This document shows, piece after piece, positions 1-11,352 of a stretch of 64,000 nucleotides of DNA. The stretch's first letter is position 1. Every line of letters starts with the position of its first letter. Source of the stretch: Hydra vulgaris (Eukaryota > Cnidaria > Hydrozoa > Anthoathecata > Hydridae); the NCBI RefSeq assembly GCF_038396675.1, contig NC_088921.1, positions 306,501-370,500 on the forward strand, given 5' to 3'. The position numbers were made by a program, and so were the translations under genes. Below the pieces are notes generated by a model. It saw only the letters and a program-made list of their open reading frames with translations, had not been told where the DNA came from and ran no database searches.

Positions 1-100
1 TCTTTTATTAGGTTAATAAATAATCCCATGAGTTTTTACTTACTCAATTACAGTGTAAAAATATCTGAATTTATTTATAAACGAAGTATTTACTATACGC

Positions 101-171
101 AACCTAATGGAAGTATACAAACTCTAATGTGTGTATACAAACCTAATGGAAGTATACAAACTCTAATGTGT
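101..171. repeat. Two-copy 39 bp tandem repeat
   Basis: A 32 bp block (101-132) recurs at 140-171, giving a period of 39 bp. The two copies look identical. No function is evident. Confidence 0.85.
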
Positions 172-879
172 GAACGAAGGTAGATGGTCGATTAATGTTA
201 CACGCTCACAGCAAGTATTAAAGACCAACGTTTAGAAAAGCAATTTTAAAACAATCAGTTTAACTAGAATTTAGAGGAACAGCAAGTGATTTAAGGAACT
301 TTATGAAGGAGAACATTCCGAAGCAGAAATTGATCTAACAATCTTGTCTATTTTATCATTATCGTATACCCCATTTAATACGTACACCCAATTATTTTAT
401 TGGGTGTTTAAAAAAATTAAATAAAAAAAGCGCATACGCGTGCTATTGCATTGAAACCTTTGAACCAAACAGATTGTAATTTTAAAAGTAAAAGTTTACT
501 GTTTTATATTAAAAAATAAAATTAAAAACATTTTAATTCCACATTGGACTTTAATTTGTCATTATACTCTAGATATATTAATTTTTTAAAACGTATGTGT
601 AAATTATTTTTTTAAGAAATATCTTAAAATATTTTACATATTTTACATGTTTTAAACGGCAGGCTAACAGTATTTTTATTCTAACAAAAGCGCTTTTTAT
701 TGGTTGATAAATTCTATTTTGACACGTGACATTCTTAGCCAATTAAACGGACTTTCGGTAGGCAAATTTTTATTTTTTTGGCTACCGACTTTCGGTAGGC
801 TATCCACGGCGATACTTAAACTATATAATTTGGAACAAGATGGCGACTTTGATATTTTTTAGCTTAGATTTGTGCCCGT

Positions 880-940
880 AAGAAATCGCTCCCGTTTTAA
901 AAGAAATTGTTCCTGTTTTTAGGAAATCGTTCCTGTTTTT
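880..940. repeat. Three-copy 20 bp minisatellite
   Basis: Three adjacent units of about 20 bp follow the pattern AGGAAATCGTTCCTGTTTTT (880-899, 901-920, 921-940). The array stops two or three bases before the TTAA at 943-946, so it is the immediate left flank of the first DNA transposon. Confidence 0.85.
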
Positions 941-946
941 CTTTAA

Positions 947-1586
947 GAGTCATTTTTTGTAAGAATCAGGCAGTCAATGGAAGTGACCTCCTCCAAATTG
1001 CTTGAATTTTTTATATATTGATCAGAATATAGAAAAAACCTGTTAGGGAAAAAAAAAAATTTCAAAAATGCTTCGTTCACTCGGAATCTGGGCTTAAATT
1101 TTTGAGATTTTTTTAAAAATTTTTAGAAATTTAGTTTTTCCCACCTTTGAACCCATTTTTTTGGCAAGGCAAAAAGTTGCACATAGCTTTTGTAGTTAAT
1201 ATCAGACGTAACCCAAAAGCTCTCTCCAAAAAATATAAAAAAGTTGCGTGACACTGTGCGGTTGGCTAATTATCATAGTTCAAAAGTACAAAATCAATCA
1301 CTTTTGTCAATTTTTAATCGGAGTTAATTCTAGCGGCGAAGTGTTGCACACAATTTTTCTTTTAGGATTTGAAATTATCAAAGGTATTGAGTCTAAAAAT
1401 GCAAAGAAAGTTATGTGATACCTAAGGCCTATTAATATATTAAGGCTTGAAATTGGAAAAAAATGTTTTAGTATACTTACAAAATGAACCATTACGGCAG
1501 AGGCGCTTAGTTTTGTAAAAATGTAAACATATCCAACTGTCAATACAAAAAGGTCCTAACATAATAATAAAAAAAATTCGTGTGAT
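947..1586 (+). repeat. Left terminal inverted repeat
   Basis: About 640 bp, nearly identical to the reverse complement of 6346-6994. Differences include a short indel near 972-985 and single-base changes. A 78-codon open frame is mirrored in both arms; I regard it as a by-product of the repeat, not a gene. Confidence 0.9.
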
Positions 1587-2064
1587 CTTTAGATATTAAG
1601 TTAAAAATAAAGGTACAAATTGTTAAAAATGATTAAGTACGAAGAGATATTTTTTTGGACACACAGATGAGGTTTTCGCTCACAATAAAATTTCTATCAT
1701 CCAAAATTAGCATTTAGCATTACACAAAACATTGCACGTAATGTTAAGAAAAAATTTAAGCGTTTCTGACTATGATATAGAAATCATAAGAATTGAAATA
1801 AATAATAATAAAAAACAATACATGATCAGAAGTGAATTATTTAAATTTACGTCATAACCAAATAACTTGTGGTGATCGAATGGAAGAAGAATCGCTGATA
1901 TCACGATTGTGGAGAAACAAGTTAGTGGGCGGTTGTTTACTTTACCATAAAAATGTCTTAACTTTATTTTAACGATCTTTAAAATTTGCATAAATAGAGT
2001 AGATATTTTATCATTGTTATTGAGAAATAGGTACTGCATAAATAGAACTTGTTTTTAGTTGAGT

Positions 2065-5000
2065 ATGAAACAAAACAAATATTTTTATGAAAACTGTTGT
2101 TGCTTTTCAAAAGGAAATTGTGGATCATTCAAAAAACATAAAATTATAAACAAAATGTTATACATTCATCAGCTGGGAGATGTTGATGTTAAGAAACACC
2201 TCATCAACTTAAAGGTAATTATGTATTTTAAATTTACGCAGACTGTAATATAATTTTTATAATTACATACTTTATAACTTCTCTGCAATAAGATTTTGAG
2301 ACAAAGTTCTTTAAACAAAAAAAAATAGCTCTTTTAATTAATTCCTCACTCTTTTAATAAATAATCACTAAATTAATCACACTCTTGCAATATTGTATTT
2401 TAATAATAACAACAATGTATTTCAAACTTGTAAACATTTTTCGTGAAGAGTCAGATTATAAACAATGCTTTAAATGACACACTTAAAAATTGTTTAAAAA
2501 ATTGTTTTTAGGTCATGCGATTAAACGATAATAATATTTGGGAAGAAAATGGACTTATTGCAAATAGACTTGAAAGAAATCTTGAAAAGGATGAACAAAT
2601 ATGTGCTTTTCACCGGTACACGTTTGGTATTGCATGGAGTCCTCCAAAAACATGCTTTCATCCTCACCATCTAAATATAAAAGGAAAAAAATCTCCCGCT
2701 TTAAGGGCGTCACCAATACATGTCGTCATATCAATGTCAAAGCGATACAATGAAGTATTTTCAGTTGGTGCAATGCTGTGTTTTACCCATTTAAAGCAAG
2801 AAACTGCTTTATCTAGAGTCAACGAAAACACCAATTTATGTACAGAAACACAAACACAACAAGAACAAACATATATGACACCTGCTACTCCAGATGAAGA
2901 ATTTGATCCCGGTGAAATTAATGTTTCACAGGAGATTTTGGACGAATCTCTAAGAAGCCGTGAGAGTGTAACTGAGGTTCTTAATGCAAGTCCAATAAAA
3001 TTTAGATTAAAAAGGAAGTTCGAATATCTGGAAGATACTACTAAAGATAAGTTAAAACGCAAGTATGTTCGCCTAGAAAACTTATTAAAGAAAAAATTTG
3101 CGGAAGCTGTTGCTCCTGGACAAGAGGAAATACTTATAGATTTTCTTAACAGTAAAAATGTTGATGAAATAAATAGCCCTCTCCCAATTGAAATTATTCG
3201 TGCTCAGAAAGTATATAAGCAAAATGATTCCATGGGAAAGTTAGTTATCCTCTCATTATTAGACCATACCAAGTATACCAAAAAGTTTATAATGAACACA
3301 TTTGAGTGTACCAAACATCGTATAGAAACAGCAAGAAAATGGCATGCATCTCATAAAGGGTTGGCATTTCCAGAGAAGAAATTATTCGTCCGATCTAGTC
3401 TTGATCAAACAAAGTGTGAACATTTCTTAGACTTTATATTTACAAGCGGTATTTTGCATGATGTTGCTTATGGAATAACCAAATTAAAATACGACAGCGG
3501 TGAAGAACAAAAGATAGTGCATGCAATACTGACGACAAAATATAGCCACGCTATCATGTTCGATCGAAAAAGTTGTAGTGAAAACAATTATATACCATTA
3601 TCTGATTCAAGTTTGTGGAAAGTATTGCATGCAATAAAACCTTCAAGTCGAAAAAGCTAAGCTGGATTAGATGATGTTACTGCTTCAGGCACGAATGGTT
3701 TTCAAACATTACAAAAATTGGCACAAAGATTTAGTTCTAAATCTCTCGAAGCTGCCCTTGAAAAAGGAAAAAGGTATTTGAAAACAAGTTATCAAACCAA
3801 TTGTAGTGTCAATGACTCAAACATTTCTTCTCATAGCTCAAAACATGCCTTACCAGATCCATCTGGAAAAAATCTTCAATCCAACACAGAGATATCAGAA
3901 GTGGTATGTGCCGATTGCTATGATTTGTGCAAAGCTATCGAGATGATCAAAGAACTAACAATTCAAAATTCTGACGATGCTGATTCTATTTATGATTTGG
4001 AAATTGCTGTAAAGGATGTATTCAACTACATAAAACACCTGATGAGAGATTCTCAACAGAAAAAGGCAAAAATCGAAGCTTTTAAGCAATTAAACGATGA
4101 AACTGCTTTCTGGCTTAAAGATTTTTGTCAAAAAATTCTTCCGGTTCGATACAGAGAGGGCCAAAGAGAGTATTTTGGCAAGAACGGAATGAGTTTACAT
4201 GTGGATATATTCTTCATAAAAATAGCAGGAAAGTTATTCAAACGTGTTTACTTTACTTCAATGTATAGGTGTGATCAGGGAATAGGTGATGTTGTTTCGT
4301 TAGCCACTGCAGTTTTAGACCAATTCAGAATTGATCAACCGCATATCAAGAAAATGTTTACCAAATCTGATAATGCCGGCTGCTATCAGGGAAATCTTTC
4401 AGCTGAAGCAATCTACAATGTATGCAAAGAGAGAGATATAAAGTTGCTGAGATATGATTATAATGAACCCTGTTGTGGAAAAGATCAATGTGACAGGGAG
4501 AGTACAGTTGTAAAGACAATTTTAAGGAGTTACGTTGACTCTGGTAATAATCTTTTGACTGCTGAAGATATACACAAGGCTATGCATTATAGTTTTGGCG
4601 CTAAAGATGCAAAAGTAGCAGTTGCTCAAATTAGCAATGATAAAACTGTAGTTACTGGACCAAAGATTAAGAACATTAGCAACTATCACTCATTTGAGTT
4701 TGGTGAGAAAAGTATGAAGATGTGGCGTTATTTCAATATCGGTGAGGGAATTGAACAAGAGTATGGAAATCTTAAAATTCAACCCTCGATTAAGTTGTTG
4801 TTGCCATATAGCAAAACAGATAATTCAATTAAGCGTAACAAGTCACTTAAGGAAAAACAGAAAAGAAGAGACAGGCAATTATATTCATTAAGATTTTGCA
4901 CTGAAATGAATTGTACTTTATCATTTGAAAGCGATGCTGAGTTAGAAGAACACATGCTATCCGGTCTTTATACAGTTCCGAAATCATTAACATCATTGGA

Positions 5001-6163
5001 TAAAGTTCGCAACTCGTTTGTTCATAAGATGAAAATTACTTCACAACTAAATATGCCAATTTCTTCATCCTCTAACATTGCTTCCGTAAAAGACAAACCA
5101 CATTGCATGAACATTTTTCTATTGCAAGGTTGGGCATTACCAGTTCGAAGTTCTTTTAGATTTTCAAATCAGCAGATAGAACTGTTGTATAAATACTTTA
5201 TTCGTGGAGAAGAATCAGGTAATAAAATGAGCCCTGAGCAGGTTCACATGCAGCTGAGGAGAGAACTTCCGCCTGATCAATATGTAACTAGCCAACAGAT
5301 AAGATCTTTATTTTCAAGGTAGGCATTGTTGCTATCAAAACTTTTGCAAATTAGATTATGTTTCTGACTGTTAAATAGTTCTTTTACAAATATGAAATTA
5401 AAATTTAGGTGAAAGTTATAATTTTGTGTGTTTGTTTACATATGTTTAAAAATATGTACAATTGATATTATTATAGATTTAGTAACCTGAAAAGAAAAGG
5501 TAAGCTGGTAGAACCGACAACAGAAAATAATGAAAATAGTCAGGTTAACGATAACAAAGAAGTTTATGGCGAAAATGATGACTTTAATCTGGCAGGAGAC
5601 AATGAAGATGATAATAAATATGAGGAAGACATCGCCAATCTTGCAAAAGAAATTTGTCTTGTATGGAAAGTGAATGATTGGGTTGCTGTTGCATATGAAA
5701 AACAATGGAATATTGGATATATTGTGGAGGTAATATTATTCAAAGTATATATTAGTTTCAAGTTTTTATTTTGTTTTACAAAACAGTGCTCTAAAATAAA
5801 AGGAATATAAATAAAATGTAAAAATAATTTCAGAATGACATTATATAAGACTTTACAAGTTTTATTGAATGTAAGCAAAATTAAACAAATCATAAACTCT
5901 TTATTATATTATTGTAAATGTTGCGCTAATACTTTTAAGTATCTATAACTGGGATCAGAGTTAATTGTATGATTAACGGGCAAGAGAAGAATACTTTTCG
6001 CTGGCCAGTTACTACCGAGGAGATAAATAACCAAACTGATAAAATTATCTGTTTAGTAAATGCTCCTTTTCTAACCAGTGGTTGTGGCGATTATTCATTA
6101 TCCGAAGAAGACTATAATACAGTCATATCATTATTCTTAGAGAAACTTACTGCAGCAGAGTAG
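2065..6163 (+). pseudogene. Five-exon DDE-like transposase with two in-frame stops
   Basis: Proposed exons are 2065-2214, 2512-5318, 5477-5729, 5834-5870 and 5961-6163. Each junction has GT..AG and the phases match (0, 2, 0, 1), for about 1149 codons. Visible in order: a Cys-rich N-terminus (CCCFSKGNC); CAFHRYTFGIAW with later Cys/His; candidate catalytic Asp residues in LHVDIFF and KSDNAGCY; and acidic residues in GKDQCDRE. A CTEMNC..H partial C2H2-like motif follows, then a QQIRSLFSRFSNLKRK tail, and finally VWKVNDWVAVAYEKQWNIGY with a FRWP..GDYSLSEEDY end. I have seen this architecture in uncharacterised cnidarian and fish proteins but cannot name the superfamily. TAA at 3658-3660 and TAA at 5846-5848 break the frame. 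A possible splice acceptor just before 2062 leaves the true first exon uncertain. Confidence 0.75.
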
Positions 6164-6345
6164 AAATTATGTGTGATGTGGTGGATAATGTGTGTAAATG
6201 ACTCTATTAATAAATGAAAAACTAATTTTTAAATGGAAAAACATTTAAATGTTTGATTTATGTTTTATTTAATTAGCAATATAGTTATCTTGATGTTAGA
6301 TTTTTGTTCAGTTTTTAATTCATGTTATATCATGCGTGTGACAAA

Positions 6346-6994
6346 ATCACACGAATTTTTTTTATTATTATGTTAGGACCTTTTTGTATTGACAGTTGGA
6401 TATGTTTACATTTTTACAAAACTAAGCGCCTCTGCCGTAATGGTTCATTTTGTAAGTATACTAAAACATTTTTTTCCAATTTCAAGCCTTAATATATTAA
6501 TAGGCCTTAGGTATCACATAACTTTCTTTGCATTTTTAGACTCAATACCTTTGATAATTTCAAATCCTAAAAGAAAAATTGTGTGCAACACTTCGCCGCT
6601 AGAATTAACTCCGATTAAAAATTGACAAAAGTGATTGATTTTGTACTTTTGAACTATGATAATTAGCCAACCGCACAGTGTCACGCAACTTTTTTATATT
6701 TTTTGGAGAGAGCTTTTGGGTTACGTCTGATATTAACTACAAAAGCTATGTGCAACTTTTTGCCTTGCCAAAAAAATGGGTTCAAAGGTGGGAAAAACTA
6801 AATTTCTAAAAATTTTTAAAAAAATCTCAAAAATTTAAGCCCAGATTCCGAGTGAACGAAACATTTTTGAAATTTTTTTTTTTCCCCAACAGGTTTTTTC
6901 TATATTCTGATCAATATATAAAAAATTCAAGCAATTTGGAGGAGGTCACTTCCACAGTTTCAGGAATTTGCCTGATTCTTAGAAAAAACGGCTC
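6346..6994 (-). repeat. Right terminal inverted repeat
   Basis: Reverse-complement partner of 947-1586. It ends at GGCTC just before the TTAA at 6995-6998. Poly-A/T tracts and the TAAGAATCAGGCA motif are conserved at the outer end. Confidence 0.9.
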
Positions 6995-6998
6995 TTAA

Positions 6999-7725
6999 TT
7001 ATACCAGTATAAATAGGGTTTTCATAAAAATTGTTGGTGATTATATTGTCTAGTAGTGTAGAAGAGTTATTAGTTATTCTGGTTGGCTTATTTATTGTTG
7101 GAATAACATTATGTTGAAGAAGGGTATCTATAAAATATTTAATGTTATTTGAAGCATGTCTCATCAAGTCCAAATTGATGTCTCCGACTATGTATACATG
7201 CTTTCGTTCTTTGTTGACTTTAGTTAAAAATGTATTTAAAAGAGTTTTAAACACTTTTAAATTGCCAGCTGGTTTCCTATAAGTAGTATTAACAATTTCA
7301 ATGCATAATGACTCACAATCTGTTTCATTAATGCATAGGTCATAACGTGGGACATAGTTAATTGAATTGCAAACAAAAATACTTACGCCTCCGCCACAAT
7401 ATTTTTTCCGCAGTTGATGAATTGACGTGTAATTAATTAATTTAAAATGTAAATTTCGTTCATCATATTTGCACCACGTTTCTGTTATGCAAATAATGCT
7501 AAACTTGTGTTTTATTTCATCCAAGAGAAGTTTTAAGTTTTCAAAACTTTTATGTAGACTTCTGATGTTAATGTTTAATATAGTAAAATGCTTCTTTATT
7601 TTTTTTTTAAATATTGTGCAGATTCCCAAACAGTGTAGTATTTACTTTCAAGACTAAATTTGTCGAAACAATTTGTATCAGTATCATTATCACTTAAAAT
7701 TATCAAAAAAAAATTTAAATTCATG
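6999..7725 (-). pseudogene. CR1/L2-like retrotransposon endonuclease, 3'-truncated
   Basis: The minus-strand frame shows apurinic-endonuclease motifs in order: LNINIRS, CITETW, GGGVSIFV, VGDINLDL and LLDNIITN. The final SDH motif is missing because the frame ends at GIIK, exactly at the TTAA bordering the long-TIR transposon. The likely ATG is near 7723. A run of ten A residues near 7590-7605 separates that start from the endonuclease frame by one base, so a slippage frameshift is also present. Non-LTR copies are normally truncated at the 5' end; here the 3' part is lost, which fits later disruption. Confidence 0.85.
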
Positions 7726-8431
7726 GCGTTCCTCCATTTAAGATATAAATAAAGATAAATTATTAATTAGAAAAAATTAAAAAAAATATATTACTTATTT
7801 AGCCTTCAGATTAAACTCTTTTACTATTAGCTTGTCGTACTCTATAACGGCATATTTAAACATCAAACTTGGTTTTTACATACCTTAAGACTTACCACAA
7901 AGTATAGTGATAATCTGATTTACCACGAGAAATCTGATAAACCACGTGATATATCAGATATATGATAATTGGATAATCTGATGTGACGTGGCAATCTTAT
8001 TTATCACAATGATATGATATTTTTGTTTGTCAGAATTGAAATTTAACTATAAAAACTTTTTGTACTGATGTAATGTTTTTGTATTTGTGCTGAGAGGCTC
8101 GTTGATATTATTACAAGTAGTTTGTTTATAGATTTGATACTGATATTTTGATATAGCTTTGATGTTGCTATCAAATACGACAATACAATAATGTGAACAT
8201 ATATCTGTATTCTTCCCATCAAGTTTCTGCATTTTTCAGGTGTTTTAACAAGTATGAATTTATCGCATTGCTTAAAAAACTATACTTTACCAAGAGAAAA
8301 GTGTTTTCTTTGTTATGTTATTCACCTCCCCAATGTCGAGACAGCCACTAAAGTCAAGGAGCCTAATCTTTTTTAATGTGGTAACAAACTACTCTCAACT
8401 CTTTTAACTCTAAAACACAAACCTTGACGAA

Positions 8432-10216
8432 CCATATACAACTTAATACCAACAATAAATAAGTCAACGAGAATAACTAAGACCACATCGTCATTACTTA
8501 ATAATATAGTTACTAACAATTTTCAAAACTGTCGTTTAGGAACGAGCATAATCAAAACTGATTTAACAAATCACTTTCCAATATTCTTAATTACTGATAA
8601 CATTACCTAAAATAATTCCCCCTTGAACTCAACAATTTTAAAGCTACAGATCACTGAAAACTCATTATTGTATTTTCGAACTTTTCAGAAAATATCGATT
8701 TGAATCTTATTTTACAGTCCCATAAAGTCAATAATGCTTATGAAATATTTTTAGTACAATTCTGTAAACAGTATGACATAGCATTTTCTGTTTAAAAAAT
8801 AATTATAAAATCCATGTCTCTTTTAAACCACTGGATGACCAAGGGACTAACTTTATGTTAAATATTTAAGGCATAAAACATATAAAAATGAAATAAACTA
8901 CTAAAACCATAAAAATTTATTAAGCAAAGTTGTTGTAAAAACCAACAACTTTGCTTAATAAATTTTAATAGTTTTATGGGTTTAAAAATATAATTCAACT
9001 AACCATGCGATAATCGAACTAATTAACCACGTATCAGATCCGTTCAATAGTGACTATTTTACCTTTAGTTTTTATTGATCTGTAAAAAGCCTTTGACACT
9101 GTTAACCATAAGATACTTATTGAAAAAACTGGAACTTAATGGAGTTTAAAATAATAACTTACTTTGGTTTGAAGATTACCTGGCGAACAGGTCACAATGT
9201 ATTACTCATAAAAAAATTGAAAAAGAAAAACACATTACATATGGTGTGCCCCAAAGTTCAATCTTAGGACCGTTATTATTTTTATTGTATATAAATGATT
9301 TGTACTTAGCATCAAATATTTTAAATGTTATATTGTTTGCAGACGACTCCAATCTTTTTTATTTCAACAAAAACATAAAAGTTCTCTTTAATATATTGAA
9401 TGAAGAACTATTTAAAATAAACGAGTGGTTTACAAGTAATAGGCTTTCTTTAAATGTAGAAAAAACTAAATTTCTTTTAGTCTTCAAACTTAGTAAAGGC
9501 TCCTTTAAAATTACGTAATCTTTTAATCAATAAAATATTTAATAAAAGGGAACCAATCGCTAATTTTTTTAGGAGTAATACTAGATGAAAATTTGTCATG
9601 GAAACCACATATAGAATACATAGAAAATAAAATCTCAATAAATATTTCCATATTATATAAAACTACACCATATCTAAACACTGCTTCCTTGAAAAAAATC
9701 TACTTTTCATTTATTCATAGTTTTATCTCTTACTGTAATATTATATGGGGTAGTGCTAGTTATAGTAAATTTAAAAAAATTTATAATAAGCAAAAACACG
9801 CATGCACAACTGTATTTGACGTACACAGAACTTTTTATTGCGAATCTCTTTTAAGGAAGCTTGGTGCCCTAAGTATCTATAAACTCAATATACACCAAGT
9901 TCAACAATTCATGTTTAAAATAAAACATGGGCTTTCTCCTATTGTATTTCAGTCTTTCTTTAGTGAAATCTCGCACAGGTATCCTACTAAATTCTTAATT
10001 AACAACCTTATTGTACCAAAAGCTAATTTAAAACTAAGTTCTTACTTAGCTACTTTTCATTTTTGTATATAAACTGACAATTTTTTCAATGTAAATGAGG
10101 CTCGATGATAAGACAGTTTATGTCTTCTGCCTGCTCCAGCTCTCTTACTTATTAACACGATTTATTTCATTGTAAATTTTAATATATGGCAAATAATAAT
10201 AAGAAAAAAAAAAAAA
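8432..10216 (+). pseudogene. Decayed CR1-like reverse transcriptase
   Basis: Recognisable pieces include an endonuclease-RT linker (8640-8890), a motif-A-like segment near 9060-9110 (PLVFIDL-type reading with stops), LGPLLFLLYINDL and LFADDSNLF (9262-9360), and thumb/C-terminal segments (9593-10072). The 3' tail is AATAATAAGAAA-rich. Several stops and shifts, and a deletion replaced by a foldback at 8907-8983, make it non-functional. It is the inverted counterpart of 31418-34186. Confidence 0.8.
8907..8983. repeat. Hairpin at an internal deletion of the CR1
   Basis: Arms of about 30 bp (ATTTATTAAGCAAAGTTGTTG and its complement) flank a short TAAAAAC loop. The partner CR1 in the right arm lacks this hairpin and instead carries continuous coding sequence. 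Confidence 0.75.
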
Positions 10217-10493
10217 AAATTGAGCGCGGTGTTTTCAAAGACGTGGTATGGATTAAACTTGGAACTTCAAGCTAATGATGCAAGCGCTCTATTACTACAC
10301 TACTACCGCCGTTGAAGATTATGAGGTACAAAAAAAAAATTAAGAAAAATATTTATTCATTATCCGAGTATTGTACAATATTGAATGAATGATGGACTTC
10401 CAATAATATTTGTTGTAAAACATTTTTTTAAATTACTTTCTATACTTAATCAATTTAAGAATTTTTTAGATAAGAAAAAAAAGCTCATACAAC

Positions 10494-10700
10494 AGTAGCC
10501 GTGGCGCAGTTGGTAGAGTTATGACACTCTATGAGAGTAGCTAACATCGAACCTCTCTAATGAGAGGTTCGATGTTAGCTCTGGCTAAACTATCTTGCGA
10601 CACCGATATGAAAGAAGGCGTGCACTTCCTGGTTAAATGCTTTTTCACGGTACTCTGTGATAGATCAAGTTTACTCTTTTTTTAAAAGTCCTTAATGTCT
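10494..10700 (+). mobile_element. Second tRNA-derived SINE family, copy 1
   Basis: The copy begins with a tRNA-like GTAGCCGTGGCGCAGTTGG box A region. A CGAACCTCTCTAATGAGAGG inverted segment follows, then a box-B-like GGTTCGATG and a GTTAAATGCTTTTTCACGGT body. The same sequence lies in reverse at about 30945-31125. A related body (CCTAGTTAAATGCT..TTTTTCACAGAGTGG) occurs beside the TA-flanked element in both arms (15060-15200 and 29390-29508). Confidence 0.6.
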
Positions 10701-10730
10701 TATTTAAAAACCATTTTAATATAGTATTAC

Positions 10731-11352
10731 CAGCGGTGTGCTCTGGATTTTTAAATGTTTGAGTTTTGACACTTACCTGCATTTTGCAAGCTCCAAACTT
10801 TTGTATGTTTATGCTTATATCTAAAAATAATGCAAAGATTTGGAGTGATTGGAGCTTGGGAACAAAAAAACCCTAATTTTTGGGCCCACCCAGCCCTTAA
10901 CGTCGGAGCAACAAGTTTATAAAATATTTTCTTTACAATTTTTTTCTAAATTTATATTCATCAACAAATTTCAAATTTCATGCAATAATCTCTTATTTTT
11001 CAAAAACTATGACCATATAAAGTTTTAACCCCCCCAATTTGAGGGGGCTGTAAAAATTGCAGGGTCATAAAAGCTGAACAGTAAGATATTATTGCATGAA
11101 GCTTGAAATTTATAGATGAATATGAATTTAGATAAAAATAGTAAAGAAAATATTTTATAAACTCGTAGTTCCCACGTTAAGGGCTGGGTGAGCCCAAAAG
11201 TTAGGGTTTTTTTAGTTCCCAAGCTCCAATCACCCCAATTCTTTGCAAAACATTCTTTTTTGATATAAGCATAAACATACAAAAGTTTGGAGTTTGCACA
11301 ATGCCTGTAAGTGTCAAAACTCAAACATATTAAAATCCAGTGTACTCCACTG
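10731..11352. mobile_element. Foldback MITE, CAGYGGTGT termini, ATTAC duplication
   Basis: The two halves are inverted repeats of each other, starting CAGCGGTGTGC and ending TCCACTG. The five bases ATTAC flank both ends (10726-10730 and 11353-11357). The inverted arm near 30890-30905 has a single ATTAC at the same place and no MITE, i.e. the empty site. A close relative at 39620-40206 has AAATC duplications. CAG.GGTG ends with 5 bp duplications fit a hAT-related MITE, but the superfamily is inferred. Confidence 0.85.

Larger units (their letters stand above)
1..942. other. Left-edge flank without a recognisable gene
   Basis: No open frame with family resemblance is seen here. The stretch is AT-rich and holds two short tandem arrays (listed separately) and a duplicated CGACTTTCGGTAGGC-type motif near 748-800. 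It ends at the TTAA that begins the first transposon. Confidence 0.6.
947..6994 (+). mobile_element. TTAA-flanked DNA transposon with ~640 bp TIRs
   Basis: Long inverted repeats (947-1586 and 6346-6994) enclose a multi-exon gene. Inverted-repeat homology stops at TTAA on both sides (943-946 and 6995-6998), giving a 6048 bp element with a TTAA target duplication. The ends read GAGTCATTTTTT and, on the opposite strand, GAGCCGTTTTTT. TTAA duplications are known for piggyBac, Kolobok and Sola3. The transposase does not look like piggyBac, so the superfamily is left open. The copy is probably non-autonomous today because its gene has in-frame stops. Confidence 0.85.
8300..10335 (-). mobile_element. 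tRNA-derived SINE interrupted by a CR1 copy
   Basis: The SINE tail, with the conserved ...GGAGGTGAATAAC 3' segment, lies at about 8300-8431 in reverse orientation. Its tRNA-like head (box A and box B) lies at about 10217-10320. Between them sits a decayed CR1. The intact relative at 25440-25740 has the same head and tail joined directly, which defines the insertion. Confidence 0.7.

Noticed and set aside
2664-3062. Minus-strand 132-codon frame
   Set aside because: Shadow of the plus-strand transposase exon 2, which has clear family motifs and phase-matched splice sites.
1307-6625. Identical 78-codon open frames in mirrored positions (1307-1543 and 6389-6625)
   Set aside because: They lie in the two arms of the terminal inverted repeat, have no ATG-dependent context or motif, and are explained by the repeat.
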